NCBI GenBank assembly: GCA_017889125.1
Contig: JAGHER010000147.1
Coordinates: 1-35,054 of the forward strand
Reading direction: 5' to 3'
Source: Lachnospiraceae bacterium
Lineage (GTDB): Bacteria; Bacillota; Clostridia; Lachnospirales; Lachnospiraceae
DNA length: 35,054 nt
A program made the translations under genes and the position numbers. Under the pieces are notes generated by a model. That model made no database searches and was not told where the DNA came from. It saw only the letters and a list, made by a program, of their open reading frames with translations. Below, in pieces: positions 7,303 to 16,062 of the stretch (position 1 is its first letter; each line of letters opens with the position of its first letter).

Positions 7303-9252
7303 TTACTGCTGCCCTGCTCCAGGCGGCCCGTCATAGGAAATAACCGGCGCCTCAGGCACAGTGATGACCTCACCGTTTCCCTGGGCAGGACTGGATGGCG
7401 ATGGCCCCTGAGATGATGGAGCCTGGGATGTGGGTTCCTGACTTGTTGGCCTGCTGATTGTCGGCGCAGAAGGCGATGGGCCTGAATCCTCTTCAGTTGT
7501 TTCCCTTACCGGGCTGGATTCCTCCGGTTTCCTCTCCGCCGTAGACTCCTGGGGACGATCCCCGGGAGAGGTAGGCCGGCTTCCATGGCTGCTGCCTTCT
7601 GTGCTCTTATCGCTTCCCGTTTCCCGTCCATTCTGCGTGCCATCCGTCTCTCTGGAAGTGCCGCTCTCTTTAGCAGTACTGCTTTCTTTGGAAGAACTGC
7701 CCTCCTCATCGGAAGGCTTCGGCTCTGCCGTGGGATGGCGGCTTATGTCGCTGTCCTCCCCCGGTGCTCTTCCTGTCTCGTCAGAGCTCTCCTTATCGCC
7801 GTCGGATTCCTTCGTGCTGTCCTCCCCGTCTTCCTTATCTTTATCTTTATTCTTGTCGGTCTCGCCGCTTTCCTTCGTCTCGTCTCCCTCTTTGGACTCC
7901 TTCGTCTCGCCGTCTTCCTTTGTCCCGCTGTCATCCTTCGTTTCCTTCTCCTCGTCCTCCTTGGGGGCCGCCGTTGTTTTCGGTGCCTGGGTGGGAATCA
8001 CGCCGCCGGTGGTAGATACGTGATCGATGGAAACGCCCTGCTTGTACATGCCGGTGTCGCTGGAAATCTTGGCGCTGATATCCTTGACGGTGTTGCTGGG
8101 TGTATAATTCTCCTCCCCGTAGAGGAACTCATGAAGCTCAATCACATTTCCCTCCAGGGTCTGGGGAATAACGCAGGCGCCCTTTCTGCCCATATTGGCC
8201 TCTCCCCGGGCAAAGGGGAAACCGCCTGTCTCGCCGATATGGTATTTGCCCACATCGGTCAGCAGGCTGAGAATATCCGGCAGATACAGACTGGTGGCCA
8301 CCTGGGGGAAGAGCACCTCCGCCAGCTGGTTCAATGTCGCCCAGTCAGCTGCCTTCGCTTTTTCCAGTGCTGCCTGAATCACTTTCCTCTGCCGTTCCGT
8401 CCTGGCATAATCCGTGTCCATCAGCCGGAGCCTTCCGTATGCTACCGCCTGAACCCCGTCCAGGTGATTCATGCCGGCCTTCTTTAAATGGGTGGAATAC
8501 ACGCCGGTAGCTTCCACTGTCTCCGTAATGAAGGAATTAATATAGTAGAATTCCGCCTTGCTGATCTCCATATCAATGCCGCCCAGGATATTGATGCCGT
8601 CAGCTACCGCCTTCCAGTTAAAGGTGGCAAAGTCCGTGATATTTAAGTCCAGATTTTTGTTCAGGGCCTTGGCGGCTTCACGGGGACCGCCGACAAAATA
8701 AGAATGGTTGATCTTATTGTAATTATTGTCATCGTCTATATTGAGGTAAGTGTCCCGGAAGACGCTGACCAGCCGGATTTCCCCGGTATCGTGATTAATA
8801 TCACAAATCATGTTGACATCTGCATTGGTACCCTTGGCTACATTGGAGCCGCGGCTGTCCACACCGAAGATATAAATCCCCCAGTGTCCCTTCTGCTTTT
8901 CATACTGGGGCAGGTCCACAGAGAAATTCTGATTCTGCACGGCTTCCGGCTCCCAGTCATCTACACGCTGGATCATATTCCACTTTCTGGCAAAGAAACC
9001 GTAGCCGAAAATAAACAAAAGGGCAAAGCACTCGGCGATAATCATGGTAATCACCCGGCGTCGGGTCTTAGACCCTTTCGGCTTTTCCTTTTTTTCTTTC
9101 TCTTTTCCGGTATTCCGCCCCCTTGAGCGGCTGTCCGTCCCCTTCGTCTGGCTCTCGTGCTCTCTGGCCCAGCGAATGCTCTCTTCCTGATGAATCGCAC
9201 TGTTGCGCCGGCTCTCCGGCGCCTTTTTTCCCTCGTCAAACTTGTTGCTCAT
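7303..9252 (-). CDS. LytR-CpsA-Psr (LCP) family glycopolymer ligase
   Basis: A 649-residue protein with a cytosolic basic N-terminus, one membrane segment (about 67-88) and an extracellular LCP domain (about 122-330). LCP hallmark residues are visible: the aspartate and arginine of GVDSRG (131-135), Arg166 and Asp167 in FRDTY, and the arginine cluster in DYARTERQR (281-289). LCP proteins move glycopolymers from undecaprenyl diphosphate to peptidoglycan. The C-terminal third (about 400-649) is low complexity, rich in Lys/Glu/Asp/Ser/Thr then Pro/Ser, and probably disordered. The ATG follows GAGGAAACAGC. It is the last gene of the minus-strand glycan run, which fits a role in attaching that polymer to the wall. 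Confidence 0.92.
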   Translation of the reverse strand: MSNKFDEGKKAPESRRNSAIHQEESIRWAREHESQTKGTDSRSRGRNTGKEKEKKEKPKGSKTRRRVITMIIAECFALLFIFGYGFFARKWNMIQRVDDWEPEAVQNQNFSVDLPQYEKQKGHWGIYIFGVDSRGSNVAKGTNADVNMICDINHDTGEIRLVSVFRDTYLNIDDDNNYNKINHSYFVGGPREAAKALNKNLDLNITDFATFNWKAVADGINILGGIDMEISKAEFYYINSFITETVEATGVYSTHLKKAGMNHLDGVQAVAYGRLRLMDTDYARTERQRKVIQAALEKAKAADWATLNQLAEVLFPQVATSLYLPDILSLLTDVGKYHIGETGGFPFARGEANMGRKGACVIPQTLEGNVIELHEFLYGEENYTPSNTVKDISAKISSDTGMYKQGVSIDHVSTTGGVIPTQAPKTTAAPKEDEEKETKDDSGTKEDGETKESKEGDETKESGETDKNKDKDKEDGEDSTKESDGDKESSDETGRAPGEDSDISRHPTAEPKPSDEEGSSSKESSTAKESGTSRETDGTQNGRETGSDKSTEGSSHGSRPTSPGDRPQESTAERKPEESSPVRETTEEDSGPSPSAPTISRPTSQEPTSQAPSSQGPSPSSPAQGNGEVITVPEAPVISYDGPPGAGQQ

Positions 9253-9373
9253 GCTGTTTCCTCATATTTTTAAGTCTTCCGCTCTGCAAGTCTTCTCCTG
9301 TGCGGATCTTTCTGGTATCTCCCCTGCAAGTCCACCGGGGCATCCAGAAAAACAATGATTTCGTCCATGTTCC

Positions 9374-9410
9374 CTTAGGGAAACGTTTGTTTAATCAGCG
9401 TTTCCTTAGG
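9374..9410. repeat. GGAAACG palindromic repeat, copy 2
   Basis: Arms CTTAGGGAAACG and CGTTTCCTTAG flank a 13-base loop. The minus-strand reading GGAAACGCTGATTAA matches the arm and loop of the copy at 1142-1168. It lies between the sugar transferase and LCP genes and may fold in their transcript. Confidence 0.7.
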
Positions 9411-9428
9411 ATTCCCAGAACATCCCCG

Positions 9429-10841
9429 TCAATATGCATTTTTATTGATAAAGCCTTTGAAAATGGTCAGGAATAAGATCTTAAAGTCAAATCCAAGGCT
9501 CCAGTTTTCGATATAATACAGATCATGCTCGATCCGTTTGGTGATGGATGTATCGCCCCGATAGCCGTTTACCTGGGCCCATCCGGTAAGTCCCGGCCGA
9601 ACCTGGTGCTTAACCATGTAGCGGGGGATCTCCTCCTTGAACCGCTCCACGAAAAACGGCCGCTCCGGCCTGGGCCCCACCAGGCTCATATCTCCCTTTA
9701 AAATATTAAAAAACTGCGGCATCTCATCGATGCTGGTCTTGCGGATAAACCGGCCCACCGGCGTCACCCGCGGGTCATTAGGCGTGGTCCATTTCGTCTT
9801 TTCCGCCGAGGGGGCCTGCACCTCCATGGAGCGGAACTTATACATCTTAAAGGTGCGGTTGTGCAGTCCCACCCGCTCCTGGCTGTAAATCAGCGGCCCC
9901 GGGGAGGTCAGCTTGATTAACGCCGCCGCAAGAAGCATCACCGGTGAAAAGATTACGATGGCGGCCAGGGCCCCAATGATATCCATGATCCGCTTCACCG
10001 TGGCATTCAGGAGATTATTTAAGGGCACATGGCGGATATTCACCACCGGAAGCCCCTGCAGATCCTCTGTGTAAGGCCTGGTGGGAATAATGTTGTTGTA
10101 ATCAGGAATAAATTTGGTATGGACGCCGCTCTTTTCGCAGGCCGCCACAATCTTTTCCAGATGTTCGTATTCCTTCAGGCTGAGGGTAATGGCAATCTCA
10201 TCCAGAAGATTCTCTTCCAGGATGCTCTCCAGCTGTCCGATGGGGCCAAGCACCGGAATCTGCCGGTACTGAAAGCCCAGAGGATGATGATTGTCCAGAA
10301 TTCCCTGGATATGATAGCCCCACTCCGGATTTGTCAGAACCCGGTCAATAAAGCTTTCTGCCGCCCGGCTGTAGCCAATCAGCAGGATATGCTTTTGATT
10401 GTACCCCTTTGACCGGAGAGAGTGGAGCATCCGCCGGATCATGTACCGCTCCAGCGTTTCCATCAAAATATTAATGATAAAAAAGGCTGCTACCATGGAA
10501 CGGGAAAAGTTCATGTAGTAAATATTTTTTCCCACCAGGTACAGAACCAGGGTAAAAATCAAAAGACCGATGGTATTGGCCTTGCAGATATTGGCGAATT
10601 CACTTCGCCTTCCCTGTACCCGCTTTGGCGTATACAGGTGAAATACGGCGTACAAAACAAGATACACCAGGATAATGGCCGGAAGCGGAAAGAAGTACAT
10701 CTCAGGCGGCAGTGCGCCCCGTTCTCCGAAGATCCCGCTTTCAATGATAAGATACCAGGCCAGTCCGTAGGAGATGGCAATCACAAAAGCATCCAGCACC
10801 ACATGGGACCGGTTCAGGCGTTTCTGATTATCCTTTATCAT
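9429..10841 (-). CDS. polyprenyl-phosphate sugar-1-phosphate transferase (WbaP/WcaJ-like)
   Basis: A 470-residue initiating glycosyltransferase. Four or five membrane helices (about 12-33, 50-70, 88-105, 115-130) precede a Rossmann-like domain (about 150-270) and the bacterial sugar transferase domain (about 280-470), which begins KRIMDIIGA. Hallmarks include YKFRSM, DEMPQFFNIL, SLVGPRPE and RPGLTGWAQVNG. Such enzymes transfer a sugar 1-phosphate from a nucleotide sugar to undecaprenyl phosphate, the first step of surface polymer assembly. Which sugar is not readable from sequence. The ATG at 10841 follows GGAGG; an upstream in-frame start at 10874 is less well supported. The gene lies between a repeat-containing gap and the LCP gene. 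Confidence 0.92.
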   Translation of the reverse strand: MIKDNQKRLNRSHVVLDAFVIAISYGLAWYLIIESGIFGERGALPPEMYFFPLPAIILVYLVLYAVFHLYTPKRVQGRRSEFANICKANTIGLLIFTLVLYLVGKNIYYMNFSRSMVAAFFIINILMETLERYMIRRMLHSLRSKGYNQKHILLIGYSRAAESFIDRVLTNPEWGYHIQGILDNHHPLGFQYRQIPVLGPIGQLESILEENLLDEIAITLSLKEYEHLEKIVAACEKSGVHTKFIPDYNNIIPTRPYTEDLQGLPVVNIRHVPLNNLLNATVKRIMDIIGALAAIVIFSPVMLLAAALIKLTSPGPLIYSQERVGLHNRTFKMYKFRSMEVQAPSAEKTKWTTPNDPRVTPVGRFIRKTSIDEMPQFFNILKGDMSLVGPRPERPFFVERFKEEIPRYMVKHQVRPGLTGWAQVNGYRGDTSITKRIEHDLYYIENWSLGFDFKILFLTIFKGFINKNAY

Positions 10842-11082
10842 ATTGAACCTCCGTGGGCCGCGGCGGCTGACCATTCTTCACCAGAATCCCAGCCGCAGCC
10901 CATCCAACATTTCCTTTGCGAATATTCATCCACCCATTATACATGATTTCGTCAAAATAAGCCACAAAATTCTTACTCTGCGCTGATGCCCAGCTGTTTC
11001 CCGTTTGATTCCCGAGCATTTTCTTGCGCATATTTCCAGATACTTCCAATTTATCTTCTCGTCGCCTTCCGAAAAATTTTCC
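10842..11082. other. intergenic gap before the sugar transferase
   Basis: This stretch, together with the adjacent three-hairpin element, separates two genes of the glycan locus by about 355 bases. Apart from the ribosome binding site near 10850 I see no gene, clear promoter or terminator in it. The open frames that cross it lack start signals and recognisable motifs. Confidence 0.5.
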
Positions 11083-11226
11083 GTTGCTGTTCATGGCTGG
11101 CATTTTCACTTGCTGAAAATGCCAGATCAATACATGAAAAGCGGCCAAAGAATCCAGCCCCATCGCCACAGGCGATTTGGAATGGGCTGGATTCCGTTAC
11201 AGTTCGCGCCTAGCGTGAGCTGTAAC
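11083..11226 (+). repeat. three-hairpin intergenic element, copy 1
   Basis: Three consecutive perfect or near-perfect hairpins: A at 11098-11124 (TGGCATTTTC arms), B at 11150-11194 (GAATCCAGCCC/GGGCTGGATTC arms with an inner CGCC/GGCG) and C at 11196-11226 (GTTACAG/CTGTAAC arms). The whole unit is about 92 percent identical by eye to the reverse complement of 21498-21640. Hairpin C contains the last codons and the TAA stop of the glycosyltransferase gene ending at 11197. Relative to transcription of the locus this copy is inverted. Confidence 0.9.
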
Positions 11227-12204
11227 AATTTTCCCCAGCTGGCGGCTGGAAAATTCGTACACATACACAAACGTGGCAGCGATCAGCTCACCCTCAATGG
11301 CCAGATAATTCCTGAGCCGCTCAGGAGAAAAGGGCACCTTTCTGCAGTTTTTCAGTGTGGAAAGCCCTTCCCGCACCCCGTCCCGGTACTCCCTGGCAAA
11401 GCCAAGCTTCTGGAAGAAGGCGTATTTTACCGCCATGCCCAGAAGGATTCCCGGCGCGTTAAGGAGAAGCTGCAGAAGCGGCATGTTCTTGTAATTCAGA
11501 TACAGATTGTTCCGGGCAGCCAGACGTACCTTAAAGGCATTGTACTTAGAGCCGCTGGTGCCGCTTCCCACATGCTCCACCATCGCAGCAGGCCAGTACA
11601 GGTTATCGTAGCCGTAAATCCTGGCCCGGTAACCCACATCGATGTCCTCCAGATAGGCAAAATGCATATCGTCAAAGGCGCCGATCTCCTCGAAAACGCT
11701 GCGCCGGTAAATGGCCGCGGCGGCACAGGAGGAAAAGATCCGGCAGGGACGGCGGTATTTGGCGGAGCTTCTGCCCACACCCCGCTGGAAGGCCCAGCCT
11801 AAAAGGCAGTACAGGTCCCCCGCATCGTCCATTAACTCCGGCCGGTACATCTGGATCACCTTGGGGCTTACGGAAAAGATCTGCGGTGAGCGCTCGATGG
11901 CCCGGATCAGCTCCTTTACGTAGTCCTCATGAACCCGGGTATCGTTGTTTAAAAGAATCACATAGGGCGTGGTGCAGGCTTCAATCCCGGCATTTACCGC
12001 CCCGGTAAAGCCCAGATTTTCCGGCAGAAAGATGGATGGAATCTGCCGTTCCTTCAGCCACTCCACGCTGCCGTCCTGGGAGCCGTTGTCCACCACCAGG
12101 ATCTGAAAATCCTGGCAGCTCTGCTTTGCCAGGGCGTCAAAGCAGACCTCCATGTATTTTAAGCCGTTGTAATTGGGAATCACAATGGTTGCTTTCTTTT
12201 CCAT
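11197..12204 (-). CDS. family 2 glycosyltransferase
   Basis: A 335-residue GT-A enzyme. The N-terminus TIVIPNYNG, VVDNGSQDGS (37-46), NLGFTGAVN and LLNNDT (84-89, the nucleotide/metal-binding site) are typical of GT2 rhamnosyltransferase-like proteins, and LEDIDVGYRA supplies the likely catalytic acidic residues. It would add a sugar to a lipid-linked glycan on the cytosolic face. The ATG at 12204 follows AAGGAGG. The last eight or nine codons and the stop lie inside a repeated hairpin of the element at 11083-11226, so the natural C-terminus may have been replaced. Donor and acceptor sugars cannot be inferred. Confidence 0.9.
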   Translation of the reverse strand: MEKKATIVIPNYNGLKYMEVCFDALAKQSCQDFQILVVDNGSQDGSVEWLKERQIPSIFLPENLGFTGAVNAGIEACTTPYVILLNNDTRVHEDYVKELIRAIERSPQIFSVSPKVIQMYRPELMDDAGDLYCLLGWAFQRGVGRSSAKYRRPCRIFSSCAAAAIYRRSVFEEIGAFDDMHFAYLEDIDVGYRARIYGYDNLYWPAAMVEHVGSGTSGSKYNAFKVRLAARNNLYLNYKNMPLLQLLLNAPGILLGMAVKYAFFQKLGFAREYRDGVREGLSTLKNCRKVPFSPERLRNYLAIEGELIAATFVYVYEFSSRQLGKIVTAHARREL

Positions 12205-12311
12205 GCTTCCTCCTTGAGGGCGTCTGTTTCTCATTCCTCTCCAGCCAGCTGTCGTCGGCGAATTCTTCGCCCATTTTCGCTGACCGGATGCTGACCAGAC
12301 GCTCCTAAAAT

Positions 12312-14582
12312 TTACGTCCCGCCAAGCTCCCGCCCCGTCTTTTTCCGGTACAGCTCCTTCACCCGCTCCTGCGCTTCAGGATCCATATAAGGCAGGTATA
12401 CCTCCAGATTGTAAGGCTCCCCAATCCGCTCCTTCAACAGATCCCGCAGGGCAAAATTTGACTTGCGCAGAGTCAGGTTGGGATTGTAGTAGGGGTCGCC
12501 GTTAATGACGATCTCCGGCCAGTAACCGATAAAACGGGCCACCTCCCGGTTAAACCGCTCCACCTTCTCCGGCGTATCCTCCAGACCTCTGGATTTGGAC
12601 TCGTAGTGATACAGCAGGGCGTAGGGATTGTACACCACCTTTTTCCCAAGGCTGCGGATTTTCAGACAGTAGTCAATATCGTTAAAGGCCACCGCCAGCT
12701 CCTCCCGAAATCCGCCCACCTGATCGAAAAGGCTCCGCTTGCTCATCATGCAGGCCGCCGTAACGGCGCTGTAATCCTGAGCGCACATGGCCCGGTGGAA
12801 GTAGCTGTTTTCCGCCTGATGAAGGCCGATGAAGGTGTGCCCGGCAATGCCGCCGAAGCCGATAACCACACCGGCATGCTGGATGGTGTCATCCTGGTAC
12901 AAAAGGCGGGCGCCCACGATTCCCACATCCTCCCGCTGGGCGTAGCCTAAAAGCTCCTGAATCACATCCGGCTCGATTACCTCGATATCGTTATTTAAAA
13001 ACAGCAGGTACTCGCCATTGGCAAAGGTGACGCCGAAGTTATTGATGGCGGAGAAATTAAATTCCCGCTCCCAGGTCACCACCCGGACATTTTTCCGTTT
13101 CTCCTGAAGCTCCAGGTAGTAGTCAAAGGTCTCCGGCTCTGTGCTGTTATTTTCCACCACAATGATCTCCAGATTCCGGTAGGTGCCCTTATCCAGAAGG
13201 GAGCTGATGCACAGCTCCAAATCAGCCCGGTGATCCTTGTTGGGGATAATCACCGATACTAAAGGCTCCTCCTCCAGATGAAAGCGGGTGTGGTAAATGC
13301 CGTAATCCACGCCCTTCTCCACCGAATCCACGGCAATGCCCATCCGTTCAAAATGGGCCTTTATGGCTCTGGCCCCCGCCTCGAAGGCGTACATCTTGCT
13401 CTCCGGATTGCTGGCGGTGGAATTCATGTGGCAGCGCCAGTGATACAGCACCTTAGGGATATGGCAGACCTTTCTGGCCTGCTCGGTGCAGCGGAAGATA
13501 AAATCATAATCCTGGGCCCCGTCAAACTCCTGGCGGAATCCGCCGATGGCCTCCACCAGGTTCCGGTTCACCACAAACAGATGGCAGATATAATTTACGC
13601 TGGTGAGCAAATCAGGATTGAAATCCGGCTTAAAATGCGGGTCAAACAGCGCCTGTCCATCCATGTCCAGCTTGTCCTCATCAGAGTAAAGCACATCGTA
13701 AAGGGGATCCTCATTCATGGCCTTCACGCATTCAAAAAGGGCGTCCGGCGTCAGGGTATCGTCATGATCTGCCAGCACGATGTAATCGCCCTGGGCCATA
13801 TCCATGGCCGCGTTGGTATTGCCGGAGATGCCTTTATTCTCTCCTAAAATCACGTACTTGAACCGGGTATCCCGGTCAGCGTAGCGCTTAAGAAGGCGCT
13901 CCCGGCTCTCGCCCCTGGGGCTTCCGTCGGCAATGCACACCTCCCATTTGGAATAGGTCTGGCTTAAGATGGACTCCAGAAGCTCCTGCAGATAGCCTTC
14001 CGGCGTCTTGTACACGGGAATCACAATGGACAACCGCGGCTCATAGTCAAAGCGGGTATTCCGCTGCCGCTCCAGCTCCTCCTTGGAGGGGCAGGTCAGC
14101 TGATACCATTCGCCGTAATCGTAGTCATTGTCCAGGCCCTGGAGCTTGTGCTTTGACTTTAAAATCAGGGCCTTTAAGCCATTTTCTTTCCAGAAATCCA
14201 TGGCCACATGGACGGTCTCCATGTTCATCAGATCCTTGATCTTCTGCATCCGCTTGTAGGAGACGCTGGCCCGCTTCTCGATCAGCTGCTCATTGTACTT
14301 GATTCGTGCCTTTCGGCCCTCGCACTGGATGATCAGGTAATAATCCTTTCCCCGCTCATAGGGAAAGCGGATATCAAAGCCGAAATCCCGGTCATAAATC
14401 TGTTTATAATAAATCTGGCTTACGTCATCTCTTCTGGTAGACACATACTGAAAGGGCACCGGACTGCGGCTGGCATCCTCCACAAAAAATTCCGGCTTGG
14501 CCTCGGGATTCTTCCCTACCACCCAGCCGTTTAAGGTGATGGAATTTTCCCGTATGCGCACCACATCGATCTTATACTTCAT
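12312..14582 (-). CDS. two-domain family 2 glycosyltransferase
   Basis: A 756-residue protein. An N-terminal beta-rich domain (1-110) is followed by two GT2 domains. The first (about 183-420) starts LSIVIPVYKTP and has ADHDD at 271-275. The second (about 441-690) starts VSVIIPNKD and has LNNDIEV at 529-535. Such double GT2 enzymes often make two successive linkages in O-antigen or wall glycan chains. There is no membrane segment, so it is cytosolic and probably membrane-associated. The ATG overlaps the end of the preceding gene by 11 bases, and its ribosome binding site GAGAGG lies inside that gene, which implies translational coupling. Sugar specificity is unknown. Confidence 0.9.
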   Translation of the reverse strand: MKYKIDVVRIRENSITLNGWVVGKNPEAKPEFFVEDASRSPVPFQYVSTRRDDVSQIYYKQIYDRDFGFDIRFPYERGKDYYLIIQCEGRKARIKYNEQLIEKRASVSYKRMQKIKDLMNMETVHVAMDFWKENGLKALILKSKHKLQGLDNDYDYGEWYQLTCPSKEELERQRNTRFDYEPRLSIVIPVYKTPEGYLQELLESILSQTYSKWEVCIADGSPRGESRERLLKRYADRDTRFKYVILGENKGISGNTNAAMDMAQGDYIVLADHDDTLTPDALFECVKAMNEDPLYDVLYSDEDKLDMDGQALFDPHFKPDFNPDLLTSVNYICHLFVVNRNLVEAIGGFRQEFDGAQDYDFIFRCTEQARKVCHIPKVLYHWRCHMNSTASNPESKMYAFEAGARAIKAHFERMGIAVDSVEKGVDYGIYHTRFHLEEEPLVSVIIPNKDHRADLELCISSLLDKGTYRNLEIIVVENNSTEPETFDYYLELQEKRKNVRVVTWEREFNFSAINNFGVTFANGEYLLFLNNDIEVIEPDVIQELLGYAQREDVGIVGARLLYQDDTIQHAGVVIGFGGIAGHTFIGLHQAENSYFHRAMCAQDYSAVTAACMMSKRSLFDQVGGFREELAVAFNDIDYCLKIRSLGKKVVYNPYALLYHYESKSRGLEDTPEKVERFNREVARFIGYWPEIVINGDPYYNPNLTLRKSNFALRDLLKERIGEPYNLEVYLPYMDPEAQERVKELYRKKTGRELGGT

Positions 14583-16062
14583 CCGTTACGCTTCCTCTCT
14601 CAGGCTGGGACTGACCCTCCAAAGACGCCGTCCTGGGCTTTCTTTTCCGGCGGCGCCTGGGCTTATGGTGTTCCTCTGCAGATGGGGTCTGGCCTTCCTT
14701 GGATGAATCCTGCTGCTCCCCGGGCAGAGACTTTCCTTCATTAAATGGGGGCTGCTCCGCTGCGGACGTTTCCAGCTCTGCCGCTTTCATCGCTGCCCCG
14801 TGGGCCTCTTCCCAGGCGAAATTTTCCCGGACTTCCCATTCGGAAATAGGGCGTTTGCTCTTTTCCTGGCCCTGATTCCTACTACCTGTATCTTTGGACT
14901 TTCCTTCACTGGATTTTCCCTCACCAGCTTTCCCGGCTCCAGCTCCGGCCTTCCCGTCACCGGCTTTCCCGGCTCCAGCTCCGGCCTTCCCGTCACCGGC
15001 TTTCCCAGCTCCAGTTCCAGCCTTTCCATCACCATTCTTCATTCCGGCATTTTTCATTCCGCCGGACACGCCTGCGCCGTTCTTCCCGCCGCCAGCCCGG
15101 CCTTTCTTTCCGCCATTTTCCGGCAGGCGGTCAAAATTCAGCCGCTCCTCTTCTACCACCAGGGGGCGCTTCATGACTCTCTGGTTGATGCTGAGCACAT
15201 ACTCGCCCACCATACCGATAAAGAAAATCTGCACGGAGCCCAGAAAGCACATGCCGATTAACAGCGGCGCCATACCAGCCGGGAAACGGTCCCAGTAAAG
15301 AAGCTTCATAATCAGGTACACAAAAGCCACGATTATACTTACCAGGGAGCAAAAGCTTCCGGCAATGGTCGCCAGCCGCAGCCCCGCCTTGGTATAAGAA
15401 GTAATGCTCAGCATGGCCGCATCGTAAAGGCGGTAAAAATTATTGCTGGTCTTTCCCGCCCGCCGCCTTGGCTGGGTGTAGGGAATCTCCTTTCTCCGAT
15501 AGCCTAACTCCGCCACGATTCCCCGAAGGAAGGGGGTGGGGTCATCCAGATCCCGCAGAACCTGGATAAAATCCCGGTCATAAAGGCCGAAGCCGGTAAA
15601 CTGCTCGATCTGCTCCACATCCGAAAGCCGCTTGATGGTCTTGTAATAGCAGCCCCGCAGCCAGTACATGAGTTTATTTTCCTGGCTGGCATTCTTAATG
15701 CCGATGACAATCTTATAGCCATACTCCCATTCCAGCACAAACCGGGGAATCATCTCCACCGGATCCTGGAAATCTGCCGCCATCAGGATGGTGCAGTCTC
15801 CCGTGCTCTGAAGCATGGCGTAATAGGGGGAATTAAACTGGCCGAAATTCTTCGCATTGAAGATGCCCTTGATCCCCTTGTCCTCCCGGCAGAGCAGGCG
15901 GATAATCTCCCGCGTCCGGTCTGCAGAATCATTGTCAATAAAAATAATTTCATAGCGGTAGTCCTTCAGCTCACTGCGGAATACCTCCCGTATGGCATCC
16001 GCCATGGCCTGTACATTTTCCTCTTCATTGTAGCATGGAACTACAATACTGATCGTTTTCAT
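14572..16062 (-). CDS. GtrB/DPM1-like polyprenyl-phosphate glycosyltransferase with repetitive tail
   Basis: A 496-residue protein. Residues 1-210 form a GT2 domain of the dolichyl/undecaprenyl-phosphate type: SIVVPCYNEEENV, IDNDSADRT and AADFQDP (95-101, the metal-binding site). Two membrane helices follow (about 230-255 and 264-290). Relatives load one sugar onto undecaprenyl phosphate for use outside the cell. The tail (about 312-496) is not part of the family: it carries 12-residue repeats like GDGKAGAGAGKA and a terminal basic cluster (RRRRKRKPR). The start MKTISIVVP is canonical, although it overlaps the preceding dehydrogenase gene by 38 bases. Function of the tail is unknown. Confidence 0.88.
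   Translation of the reverse strand: MKTISIVVPCYNEEENVQAMADAIREVFRSELKDYRYEIIFIDNDSADRTREIIRLLCREDKGIKGIFNAKNFGQFNSPYYAMLQSTGDCTILMAADFQDPVEMIPRFVLEWEYGYKIVIGIKNASQENKLMYWLRGCYYKTIKRLSDVEQIEQFTGFGLYDRDFIQVLRDLDDPTPFLRGIVAELGYRRKEIPYTQPRRRAGKTSNNFYRLYDAAMLSITSYTKAGLRLATIAGSFCSLVSIIVAFVYLIMKLLYWDRFPAGMAPLLIGMCFLGSVQIFFIGMVGEYVLSINQRVMKRPLVVEEERLNFDRLPENGGKKGRAGGGKNGAGVSGGMKNAGMKNGDGKAGTGAGKAGDGKAGAGAGKAGDGKAGAGAGKAGEGKSSEGKSKDTGSRNQGQEKSKRPISEWEVRENFAWEEAHGAAMKAAELETSAAEQPPFNEGKSLPGEQQDSSKEGQTPSAEEHHKPRRRRKRKPRTASLEGQSQPERGSVTDEV
14925..15030 (-). repeat. 36-bp coding tandem repeat in the glycosyltransferase tail
   Basis: About three copies of a 36-bp unit encode GDGKAGAGAGKA-like repeats. Two central copies are nearly identical at DNA level, which suggests recent duplication or slippage. 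Confidence 0.85.
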
